A stretch of DNA of 64,000 nt from the NCBI GenBank assembly GCA_048213135.1, contig PS015061.1:302628-366627 (forward strand), read 5' to 3'. The position numbers were made by a program, and so were the translations under genes. Of the stretch, positions 42,601 to 57,569 are shown piece by piece. This stretch comes from Reclinomonas americana ATCC 50394 (taxonomy: Eukaryota > Jakobida > Jakobea > Jakobida). Every line of letters begins with the position of its first letter. Position 1 is the first letter of the stretch. The notes below the pieces were generated by a model. That model did not search any database, was not told the DNA's origin, and saw nothing but the letters and a program-made list of their open reading frames with translations.

Positions 42601-44307
42601 ACCACCCCGGTGATTGCTGTCGTCCTGCTGCCGTGCGTCGTCGACTCGTCGCTGGGCGAGTCGGAGTTGCAGGTGGCGTCACCGACACTTTCACCACCAA
42701 CGCCACCGCCATCACGACCACCGCGTGCACCAGTTGCCGCGTTGGCGATGGATGCGGCGTCGTCCGGGAGCAGCCAGAGAATATCTTCGCAGTCGTCGTC
42801 GCCGATGCCGAGCCCACGGCCAGCAGGGTCCGACTCACTCAGGGCACCAAAGACACCGCTGGTGCCGAGGGTTCGTTGTCTCGATGTGCTTGTGTATTTT
42901 CATTCTTGTCTCTTCATCACGGTCGGCTAAATTGTGCTGTGTTGCGCAGGTGGACGAGTATCCGGCGGACATGCTCAGTGACATCTTGGCTGCCGTGCAA
43001 AAGCCGGATCCACGACCACTCACACTGGTGCTCATCGCCAAGCTAATGATGGAGCTCGTGTTTGTCAACGGTCAACCAAGCTGTCTTCGCGAGGAGCACA
43101 CGGCGCGCTTGAAGGTGTGTGGAGTTGGTGCTTTCCCCTCGCACTGCATCCGCTGACGCTGAATTTCGCCACCTCAGCAAATATCGTATGCGTACGGTGA
43201 GCGCATTCTGCGATTCCTCGACTCGGACTACCAGGACTGCATGTCGGACTTGTTCGAGGTTGAGTATCAGGCGTACGAGACGAGTTGCGTCAGATTGCAA
43301 TGCGCTGTTAATATGTACTGCTGCGTAGTTACTCATGCAATGGTACTACAGTATGGGGAGCACGGCTAGACACGCTGTCGCACAGTCTGCTGCTGATTGC
43401 CACCACGGAGACGCGTGATATTGATAGTACCGGTGCGCCGTGTTGATGATGCTGTCGCTGTCATCTGTGTTTCAATTCTGACGTTCCTTCCTGGCTGGTA
43501 CGATAGATTTCTGGAAGAGGCAACCACTATCGCAGATTGACGAGATGAAGCATGCATGGGCGGTTCGTGCTTCTTTGTGTTATGCTGCATTTTCCCCTGC
43601 TGTTTGTTACTCACTCGTTGGTGATCTGATGACGTTGCAGAATTACTTCACAATCCGCAAGCTCATGTTCGCGTTGGACAACAAGACCGATGAGATGCTG
43701 TCGAATCCGTACTTTGACGCGAGCCTCGGTGCGCGTGTGGGGACGGAGACTCAAGGTTCGAACCCTCTTGTCAGTACATGCGATGTGTCTTGACCACAAC
43801 AGTCGCGCTCACGGGCCGTCGTATTGCAGCCGGCTCGAATCCAATCACGTGCTCGGTGTGGATTAACAACAGGCAATTTAGGATGTACATAGACATTGAG
43901 GGCGACGTGATACTGGCGCTGCAGCCACATCCCACTCGGTTACGGATAGGTCGCATCGAGGCCGCCACGCTGTGCTCCAAGCTGCAGGTACTGCACTCAT
44001 GCAGCAGCGTCCCAGGCTTTTTTTGTGTGATGAAGACGCTTACGTGTGCATTTCCTTGCAGATGGCGATTGACCGCAAAAATGCCAAGACGTTCCGCGTC
44101 TTCGAGGTGTTCCCGATGGGGCCTCGCGTGTTCGACTTTACTCTCCGATTCGAGTCGGTGGAGCTCTCAAGACGAGCCTACGAGGCGCTCCATTCGGCGG
44201 TGGTGTCGGCGCGTGCACGGAAACGCGAGTTTGTGGCGCGCATGATTGCGGAGGCAGCTGGTGTGCCGGTGGAATCAGCGACAGAGTCGCCGGCTGAATC
44301 AACGTGA
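39664..44307 (+). CDS. CLEC16A: CLEC16A/EMA/GOP-1 family endolysosomal regulator
   Basis: CLEC16A orthologues act in endosome maturation, autophagy and mitophagy. The start is MFRFFESLFSTKNKFTIE at 39664. The N-terminal FPL domain is clear: NASVVIETVRQIAELLIWGD, YVKVQLLQTLCVMVQNLSRE, NRIINHKFDFADEEILPYYI, HFFYNKRARDFPLYTRSIRF and ERMIQTAVRTITLNIYRIRD. The junction ETSLY-FLFSNNQLN across the intron at 40500-40563 aligns residue for residue with the human protein (ETSLYYLLSNN), and that donor is GTTGCGT. A Ser/Ala/Gly-rich insert lies in the middle (about 41340-42880). The C-terminal part keeps the conserved pleckstrin-like region: PITCSVWINNRQFRMYID, then MAIDRKNAKTFRVFEVFPMG and AYEALHSAVVSARARKREFV. 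The gene has many short introns. The stop at 44305 faces the next gene's stop. Confidence 0.93.
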
Positions 44308-44629
44308 TGGGTGTGGAAACTCGAGAGAGGGAGTGAGAACAATTTTGACTGTCGCGTTAAGGGTGCTTCAAGTGTGTGCGTACCAAGTGCTTTGTTCCTT
44401 GTGTGTGTGTGTGCGTGTGTGCGTGGTGACACTTGCGGTTCTGGTTCCTGAACAATTTTTCCTCGCTGTTGGTGTGTTTCGGTGCTCTATTCCTCTCTCG
44501 TCTAGTCGGATATGTGGTGTTGCGAAATGTGTGTGTGCGTGTCAATAAAAAGACAACTAATGTGGTACAACAACAATGCGGCGAAGCTAATTTGGTGTTC
44601 TTCATTTTTCGTATTGTGTAGTTTCCTGG
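44308..44629. other. Convergent 3' intergenic region
   Basis: About 320 bp separate two convergent stops. It holds a GT-rich stretch at 44401-44430 and an AATAAA hexamer at 44543-44548 suitable as a polyadenylation signal for CLEC16A. There is no gene in it. Confidence 0.5.
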
Positions 44630-49494
<4,865 letters not shown>

Positions 49495-49590
49495 TGCGCG
49501 CACAAAAGACAAACAAAGTTGAGCACACAGTCGATCCATTGCAGCGGAATCCACGCACACAACGCTGACTTGCGGAGAGAGCGGAGAGCA
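49495..49590. promoter_or_regulatory. Compact bidirectional promoter, helical protein / OSTC
   Basis: Ninety-six bp separate the two start codons. The spacer is A-rich on its left side (acaaaagacaaacaaag). No defined element is recognised. Confidence 0.4.
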
Positions 49591-50540
49591 ATGTTTGATC
49601 CACTGGAGTATGGGCTGCGACTGCTGACGACGCGCGTTGTGTCGTGTCCTCGCGTGGAACTCAATGCACCGCGTGTGTGGATTCCAAGTCGCACTGCCAT
49701 CTTCTTCCTCGTCTTTGCATCGTTGCGCGCATATGCACACACTGGCAGCACACACACACACACACAGACAGTGCACAAGCATGCGTGCGTGCGTGTGTGT
49801 CACACGCACACACATGGCCATGACTCACTCTCTTCTCTCTCTCTCACGCACGCGCAGCTACTTTCTTGTAATGTCGGGTGTGTCGTATGACATCATCAAT
49901 GGGCCACCGGTGATTGGCGGTGAGCCGGATCCCAACAATCCGGGGCGAACGCGACCGGTCGCCTTCATGCGCTATCGTATCAATGGACAGTACGTCATTG
50001 AGGGACTTGTGTCGGGATTCATGATCTTCCTCGGTGGTGCGTGTGGCACTTGCTGTTGTTGTTCAAGGAGTGCACGCTGCTCATCGGTTGGCCTCGTTAG
50101 CTGTCGGTTTGATGCTTCTCGACCGGGCAAATAACATGTATTACACGCCGTCGCTGGCGGAACTGAAGCGAGCGGCGCCTTCGTCGTCGTCGGGTTCGTC
50201 GGGTGGATCGGCGGCGGCCTTGTCGGCAGCGGTGGCCGCGAGTTCGTCGTCGAGTGCACGCGAAGGGCGCACGTTGTTCTGGGCGCAATTGGGAATCGGA
50301 GCGGCGTTGCTGGCCATTGGCTTCTTTGTGTTGCGTTTGGCTACTGGCCGGGGGGCGATATGTGTGTACATGTGAGCTGACATATATTGCGCAGGGTGAT
50401 TTCGTTCATGTTCCTGAAGGTGCCGGGTGAGTCAAATCTTCCTGTTGCTCTCTTGACGTGCGATGGAGCGTCGACAGCTAACCTTGCGCGCGTGTAAATG
50501 TGTGTGTCCACCCGCAGGCTACATGGCTCTCATGCGATAA
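49591..50540 (+). CDS. OSTC: OSTC, oligosaccharyltransferase complex subunit (OST3/OST6-like)
   Basis: OSTC is a small ER membrane subunit that docks the STT3A oligosaccharyltransferase to the translocon. Five exons (49591-49721, 49858-50036, 50101-50329, 50395-50426, 50518-50540) total 594 nt, or 197 aa (human 149). The alignment runs through SYFLVMSGVSYDIINGPPVI (human SYFLITGGIIYDVI), TRPVAFMRYRINGQYVIEGL (human RPVAFLAYRVNGQYIMEGL), LMLLDRANN (human IILDRSN), and a last helix AIGFFVVISFMFLKVPGYM. The extra length is a Ser/Ala-rich luminal insert (about 50175-50270). Introns 1 and 3 begin GTTGCG. Reading through intron 3 would replace the conserved LKVPGY end, so this donor is well supported. 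Confidence 0.95.
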
Positions 50541-51132
50541 TGCGATGCCAGAGGGAGATTAGCCCACCGGCGAAACAAGAAGAGACTGTTCACAATGTAT
50601 ACCGTCAAAGAGATCCTGGGATCGTGGCGGAGAATTGTGCGGGAGCGCGACGTGCAAGCCTGACAGTGTGGGAGAGCTTTGGCATACGCAGCGGGATTTG
50701 CAGCGATGCTTGATTGTGTACGGGTGGGTCCGAACCACAGCTTTCGAGATGTGGTGTTACTGTAGACATCTCCGTTTGTCGTTGCGGAGAATGCGTGCAG
50801 GCCCGAGTCGCGTGCAGAATGCACGCGTTGCCAGTCACGAGCCGAGTGCACGCTGTGATCCCGAACTGCAACTGCATGTGCCTGTTCACGATTTACTGGA
50901 AAACTTTCGTCGTTTCAATTGCGAATGCATACAAAAGCGCCCGCAGCTCGCAACCAGCCAGCCCTTCCCCGCTTCCGCACACGCATACACGGCTTGAAGT
51001 AGTAGCCTCCCACTACGTACATACCGGTACCGACAACGGGGAGCAGAGACGGCAAAAGGCGTTGCACCGACTGACCGAACGCGAAAAACCGGTAACTGAC
51101 TGCCTACAGTGATAGTGATTGACAGCAATACG
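50541..51132. other. Intergenic region
   Basis: About 590 bp lie between OSTC and the next plus-strand gene. No conserved coding segment, tRNA or repeat is seen. It presumably contains the OSTC 3' UTR and the next promoter. Confidence 0.4.
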
Positions 51133-52259
51133 ATGAGCGGCAAGGTACCGCCCGCTCTTTACGCTCTCTCTCCCACACTCGCCCCCTCTCACACTCGCTC
51201 CCTCCCCACTCGTGTCTCTCTCTGTGCGTGTGTGCGTGGAAAAAAACAGCAAGCAGCATCTGGTGGCGGCTCCCCGGCAATGGTGTTTGCAAGTGTGGCC
51301 TCGTCAGAGGCATGGAAGCAAGTTGCGTGGGGGCACACACACACACACACAGCAAGACACGCACACACGCACACACACGCATGCACACTGATTGACTGAT
51401 GATGATGACGCCGAGCCGTTGTCGGTAGTTGTTGTGCCATGGCGCACACACACACTCTCCACGCACACTCTTATCTCTCCTCTGTGCTCACATATCCTCC
51501 GCGCGCGCACTCTCTGCCCTGCACACACGCGCATGCACACTCTCCACTCACATGATGACGCGTGCCTTTTTATTGATCACTCATTCACTCTCTCATTTAA
51601 ACAGCGCGTGGTGGCTGAAGACCGTGCGATGTTGACCTTCATGCGTGAGCAACGAGCGCAACACGGCAACGCACGACACATTTTGCCGCACATTTACTCG
51701 GAGGACGGACCACCACCAGAGGCTCCCAAGCTCTCGTTTCGTCTCTCCACACACATTCACGCTCACTCCCTCTTTGCTGCTCACACACACACGCATGCAC
51801 ACAGTCGTACCTTTGGTGGACCTGGAGCGCACACGGGCCTGCAGGCGGCACACCAACCGCGGCCATACACGCCCGGAAGCCTCTCTGTGGCCAGGTACAT
51901 TTTCCACTCTCACGTCACGTTTCCGCGTTGCTCATGTGTGTGACAGCTCGCGACCGGGAACTGCCATGTCGGAGGCCTCGTATGCCTCGTCGGCTTCGTC
52001 GGTATCACGAGCGTCGCATGGATCGCGCGCCAGCTCCATGTACTCGTCGGCCTCGAAGGTCGATGCGCTGAAGGAGCAGCTGGAAAAGGTCCGTGTGCTC
52101 TGTTCTCGCTCTTTGCAGTGTGTGCGTGAGACTGATGGGCGTGACGCACAGGAGCGTGAAGAGAAGGAGCGACTGAGACGCGAGGTGGAAGAGCTGCGCT
52201 CACGGCTGTCGTCGTCGCACGGCGAGAGCAGCCCGAAGAGCTCGTCGGCCACCAAATAA
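51133..52259 (+). CDS. Small protein with C-terminal coiled coil, family unknown
   Basis: Six exons are proposed (51133-51144, 51250-51321, 51605-51735, 51805-51894, 51947-52088, 52152-52259), totalling 555 nt, or 184 aa, with all phases consistent. The first coding exon is only 12 nt (MSGK). The protein has a Gly/Ser-rich start (QAASGGGSPAMVFASVASS) and a charged helix (VVAEDRAMLTFMREQRAQHG). A Pro/Gly region follows (RTFGGPGAHTGLQAAHQPRP, YTPGSLSVA). Then come a Ser/Ala run with Arg, and a short coiled coil (KVDALKEQLEK, then REEKERLRREVEELRSRLSS). The intron after WKQ has a GTTGCGT donor (51322), and the next intron has GTTTCG (51736). No family is recognised; the Ser-rich middle plus coiled coil suggests a cytoskeletal or adaptor role, by inference only. 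Confidence 0.65.
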
Positions 52260-52469
52260 CTCCCCCCCCCTCCTTGCAAGCCAGCCAGCAAACGAGTTGC
52301 TTCTCTCTCTCTCCTTCTCTGTTTTGTCGCCGGCCTGTCCCCCCTCATGGCCCGCAAGAAAAGTCTCCCGCGAATCAACAAAATGTACCACCACCCCCGT
52401 CCTTGACAATGCATGTGTGATTGGTTTGGAAAATTCATCAAACGCCCGTTTTTTTCTTTGTTGTCGTCA

Positions 52470-55400
52470 ATGTCGGCGCCCAGATCGTCGCGCGGGCCAC
52501 CCAGTCGTGTGCCTGGAGGCATGGCGCCACTAGCCGCCACGCGAGCAGGCAATGGCGGTGGCAGCAGCAGCGGCAGTGCCAATAGCAGTGCTCGCCGTCG
52601 AAACTATGGAGGCATGAGCTCGGCTGCGGCCTCCTCCGGCAACGCAGCCGCTGCCATGGCAGTGTCGGCGCGCACTGGCGGTGGTGGCAGCAGTAACGCA
52701 GAGAGTGGCTCGTCGGCTGCGTCCTCAGACATGGCATTCCTCGATGGGTTTGATGGGTCGAGCAAGATCGTGCTGGAGATGGATCTCGTGCAGCACATGG
52801 GACTGCCGTCGGTGCAGCAGCAGGGCATGCTGTTGCTGACCAATGCCGGTGGTTCGGCGGCGGCGACGGCGAGCAGCATCTCACGTGCGAGTGCCGGCGA
52901 TGCGGGTGGCAGTGGGCGATCGTCGGCATCGGCGGGAGCAGCAGCCGATGATTCGTTGTCGACTGGTGGGGAGAGTGTGTCGACGGGAGCGCCAAGCACG
53001 GCGGTGCAGAAGGCAGCATCGGCTGCCGCGTCCACGATGATGATGTTGGGAGCGTCGGCCACCACGCAGGTGCCGCAGTTCACGTGTTTCACGTTGATGC
53101 GCGATCGCAATGGATTGCTGGCCGGTCGAGGTCTGTCTGTCTGTCTCTTTCTCCTCCTCTTCCTTGTTTTCGATGGCTGCATTCACACGTCGTCTGGGCT
53201 GGTGCAGACGACGGTTCTCTGTGTCTCTATCGCTTCTCGCTCGATCGCTCGACTCGTGTGCGCGGCCCCGATCGCATCATGGAGGGTCACTTGGGTGCCA
53301 TTCGCTGCGTGTTCTACGACTCGTCACAGGGATTGGCCTTTACCGGCAGTGTGGATCGCACCATCAAGGGTCAGCTTCATGTTTGTTGCAGTCAGCACGA
53401 ATGTCGATGGACTCACCCGTGTGTTGGCAGTGTGGGATCCATGGTGTCGTGATAGCATGCCGCCCGTGGTGCAAAGCATGGTTGGCCACGAGCACACCGT
53501 CACTGGTGTGTCACAGCACGGCGACGTGCTGGTGTCGTGCTCCATGGACGGAGCGGTGATGGCTTGGCGCACCGATTACCAAAGTCGCTCGTTCATGTCG
53601 TACCCGTTCTACGCACCGTGGTTGATTGTCAAGAAGCCGTGTTCGTTGCGTAAACAGCATACTCTTCTCACCTAACATGTCCCTCAACTCATCGTCCTCT
53701 CCTGTACTCAATGCACACACAGTGTGTGGGTGGACTGTCTGAGTGCGGCATCCAACCCGTCTGTCGGCGAGGCCACCGATGTGACGGTGGGCGACGGCTC
53801 CGGCACACTGTGGATGTTCAAGTCAGACACCCCGGATGGACTCATTGTGGAGGACATTACTGTGTGCCGGAAACTCACCAACGTGCATCGCCTGAGCGTG
53901 ATCGAGTTGATGCATCTGGAACGGGAAAACCTGCTGTTCAGCATTGGGTCGGATTACGCCAGTTGTGTTCGTGTTTATGACTCTTATCGCTGAAGGACTG
54001 CATGCTCACTCTCTGTGTGTGCACAGTGAAAGCTTTCGATCTGACCACCGGCACCATGTACACCTCGGTGGACAACAAGCGCGGTTGCAAGTACACCTCG
54101 ATGGCGTGGAATGAGCAGGAGCAGGTTGCGCTCGCTCTCGCTCGCTCGCTGCATGTTTCTCTCACACGAGCACTTACGCAGCCAGCACACGCAGGAGGTG
54201 TTTCTGGTCGACGAGCTGGGGTACTTGGAAGTGTGGAGCTATCGTGCCAGTGCAGTGCGCAGTGTGATGCAAATCGCCCATGTGCCTCTGCTTAAGGTGG
54301 CCTTCAATCAGCACTCGCAGATGCTCACCGTCATGACAGCGACCTCCATCAAGGTGTGATACTTGCACACACATCGACGATTCGATGTGTGTGGGGCGCG
54401 ACTGACTGGTTTGTTTGCAGAGCTACGTGGTGCTCGACAGAATACCATTCCAGGAATTCACGCAACACGGCGACGCGGTGATTGGCGTACACGGATATCA
54501 TGCGGGCGACGAGGATCACATTATCACCGTGTCATACGACAACAAGATGGTGGCGTGGGTGATGGGATCGCAGCGCCTCATCCATCTGGGAGTTGCGTCA
54601 GTCGACGACCATTCACTCCACACAATTTTGCTGACACACACGTGCACGCCTCGCAGATCACTGAGGAGCGAGAGAGTGAGTTGTCCAAGTCCGTGGTGGT
54701 GCCCGAGTACGGCGTGCTCGTGGTTGGCCTCGACAGCGGCGCTGTGCGCGTGTGGAAAATCGATGTCGAGCGGTACGAGACGATGCACGAACATCGGAAC
54801 ACGGTGTCTGCCATGTGTGTGGCCGGCTGTGTGTCGTTCCGCGGCCGACTGGAACGACGATCGTGTGTGATCACGGGCGACTATGATGGTTTCCTCGGCG
54901 CTTGGGATGTACAGTACGATGCCCGCACGCACCCCACCAAGGTCGGCTGCGATTGTTGCAATGTGTGTTGCCCTGCTTGTTCACATTCCCGTGCACACTA
55001 CAGATTGGCATCTGGCGTGGCCACAACTCAGAAGTGCTCAGTGTGGCCTACGCTGACCCGATCACGGCCTACATCTCCGCCGGAAGCGACCGCTGCATTC
55101 GATTCTGGGACCCGAAGCGGTTCGACATGCTGGCAGAGATTCGACACGCACACGCCCAATCCATCACGTGCATGGCAGTGGACGGCAACTTTCTGTTCAC
55201 CGCCGGCGAGGACTGTAGCATTGGCGTGTGGGATACCATCAGTTGCGAGAAGATCAAGTCGTTCGACACGGCACACAGTGGCGAAGTCACCGCCATGGCC
55301 ATTGTCAAGAGCAGCGGGCATCTCATCTCTTGTGGTCTCGACGGCTGCCTGCATCTGTGGGATTATGCCACCGGCACGGTGCTCAAGGTGCGTCGCTGGC

Positions 55401-55647
55401 ACGACCTGCAGCAAACAGAACACATCCGTGGCAGCTGCTCACTCGACCACCGTGAATGCAGACGGTTCGCGGCGTTGGTTCCAAATTCACCGCCTTTGTC
55501 TTTCACGAGGCCACTAACGTGGTCTACGTGGGCACCGCCGACGGCAAGATCATTCAGTACTCGCTGGCTCTCGACGATTCACCTCCGGCCGATGGCGTGC
55601 AGGCGCCACCACCACAACTGCAAGCCGAGGGTGGTGCGTGCGATCAC

Positions 55648-55725
<78 letters not shown>

Positions 55726-55822
55726 GACGACGACGACGACGTACGTACGTACGTACGACGTACGTACGTACGTACGTACGTACGTACGTACGTACGTACG
55801 TACGTACGTACGTACGTACGTA

Positions 55823-55855
<33 letters not shown>

Positions 55856-56162
55856 GTCGCGTCGCGTCGTCGTCNNNNNNNNNNNNNNNNNNNNNNNNNN
55901 NNNNNNNNNNNNNNNNNNNNNNNNNNNNNNNNNNNNNNNNNNNNNNNNNNNNNNNNNNNNNNNNNNNNNNNNNNNNNNNNNNNNNNNNNNNNNNNNNNNN
56001 NNNNNNNNNNNNNNNNNNNNNNNNNNNNNNNNNNNNNNNNNNNNNNNNNNNNNNNNNNNNNNNNNNNNNNNNNNNNNNNNNNNNNNNNNNNNNNNNNNNN
56101 NNNNNNNNNNNNNNNNNNNNNNNNNNNNNNNNNNNNNNNNNNNNNNNNNNNNNNNNNNNNNN

Positions 56163-56202
<40 letters not shown>

Positions 56203-56624
56203 AGCCTATGCCTAACAGCATTCCGTCGACAGCATCGACTCTGTCGGTTCCCAAGGGTCTCAGCGGCATGTCGTCGTTGGCCAGTTCGGCACGCCCCGGC
56301 CTGCACTCGGCAGCATCGTATCGCACGTCGGCGACCTCGTCGGCACGGCCACACGACACCAGCCTTCGAGAGCTGATTGAGAGTGCCGGCGACAGCGACG
56401 ATCCCATCACATCCATGCTGATTGCCAAGGCGCACCAACTCAACCTCGACACGAACCGAAGCACCAGCAGTGTTGACGCACTGCTGGAGACGACGAACTT
56501 CACCAGCGTGCTTCCCGTGCGAGTACCACGCATCCCTGGCCGCGGCACCATCACCACCCAGCGATCACGAGGGGCGCTGTCGCGCGACAAGCAGGCATCG
56601 CCATCGCATCACTCCCTTCGGTAG
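52470..56624 (+). CDS. WD40-repeat protein with disordered N- and C-terminal regions
   Basis: The start is taken at 52470 (MSAPRSSRGPPSRVPGG) and the stop at 56622. About 200 N-terminal residues are Ser/Ala/Gly-rich. A series of WD40 blades follows: EGHLGAIRCVFYDSSQGLAF-TGSVDRTIKVWDPWC; GHEHTVTGVSQHGDVLVSCS-MDGAVMAW; GSGTLWMF; LGYLEVWSY; HGDAVIGVHGYHAGDEDHII; LVVGLDSGAVRVWKIDVERY; VITGDYDGFLGAWDV; RGHNSEVLSVAY with SAGSDRCIRFWDPKRFD; FTAGEDCSIGVWDTISCEKI; LISCGLDGCLHLWDYATG; and NVVYVGTADGKIIQYSLA. This is enough for two beta-propellers. The C-terminal region is Ser/Arg-rich with a short conserved-looking helix (LRELIESAGD). Four introns have GTTG donors (53645, 54125, 54592 and probably 53970). 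The exact orthologue is not identified. Confidence 0.8.
55648..56202. repeat. Composite GA / CGA / TACG repeat with assembly gap
   Basis: A (GA)n tract (55650-55724) passes into CGA units and then a TACG array (about 55738-55824). GTC and CGCGT units lead into an N-gap at 55875-56162, and (GA)n resumes to 56201. It lies in the last intron region of the WD40 gene. The same building blocks in the same order occur at 44935-45920 in another gene. Confidence 0.9.
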
Positions 56625-56767
56625 CCGTCGTCAACGTCGTATCACCACTATGTTAAGAAACAGAAAAAAAGTAACATGGCATGGAACATAGGTATTCGCT
56701 CTACACACGTCCGTTGCTTGTAATTGTTGTGCTCCACCAACAGAGGAAGAAAAACGACCCACTCGCC

Positions 56768-57564
56768 TCACTTGCGCTCCGTGGCGTCGGCGCCAAAGCC
56801 TGGAACTGTATCGAGCAGACAGAAATACACACAATGACGTGAGCACGGCAGCTGCTACCCTTCTCCTTTCGTGCACGCAACTCGGTGGCGTCTCGGTAAA
56901 GATGGAGCGGTCTATTGGCAACAGCGAGTCGTCAATCTGCTTGGCCTCGGTCAGCAGCGCCTCGGGGCCGTACTTTTGCAGCGCCGCCAATGCAGCCATG
57001 CGCGCCTTGATGCGTCGCATCTCGGCTGCTCTCAGCGTGTTGTGCTCTCGTGTGCGGCTCTGTGAGCCGAGGTGCGCCACCTGCGCCGACTTGGCGAATC
57101 CTTCGGGTTCCTTCTCGCGCGGGTCCTTCGGCAGCGCATTCTCGATTGGTGTCAGCTGCGTCTGGATGGCGGCCAGCGCCTGCCCGGCTTTGTCGGGCCC
57201 TTTGGCCTTTTTCGCAAAGAAGCGCCCCGCCAGGCGGTAAAGACTGCCTGCAGTGTTGCTGCGACACAATCAACACAATCAGATGGCAAATCTGGGAGTG
57301 CACAGGCGCACATTCATGCACATACACACACACACACAGAGGCGTAGGCTTACACGGCGAGAGCAACACATGATGCGTGCACACAAGGTGGAGTGCGACA
57401 TGTGCAACAGACGCGCACGCACACACACGCACACGCACACAGAAGGAAGCACACACATACACACACAGGGGAGCACCATGTGCATGCACAGCAACACACC
57501 TCATCACACCACTTCACTGAGGAAGACGGACGACCAGGAAACAAACTTGGGAGCAGGACTTCAT
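56768..57564 (-). CDS. MRPL40: Mitochondrial large ribosomal subunit protein mL40
   Basis: Three exons are proposed (57564-57518, 57258-56882, 56805-56768), totalling 462 nt, or 153 aa. Conserved points match animal mL40 in order: LAAIQTQLTPIENALP (human LEKATQELIPIEDF), SRTREHNTLRAAEMRRIKAR (human QQERKMERDTIRAML), LAALQKYGPEALLTEAKQID (human [20 protein letters not shown]), and FTETPPIPGFGAD (human YTPPIPNY). The PPIP junction is made only if the 76-nt intron with a GTTGCGT donor at 56881 is removed, which supports both the assignment and the donor. The basic N-terminus could act in mitochondrial import. The start codon is uncertain: the proposed ATG at 57564 lies 5 bp from the stop of the upstream gene on the same strand. 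Confidence 0.75.
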
Positions 57565-57569
57565 CGTCT

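Noticed and set aside
43740-43785. A T-loop-like GGTTCGAACCC, suggesting a second tRNA
   Set aside because: No matching acceptor, D or anticodon arms surround it, and it lies at an exon-intron edge of CLEC16A.
50498-50713. A 71-residue frame after OSTC
   Set aside because: It overlaps the last OSTC exon in another frame and has no domain or conserved feature.
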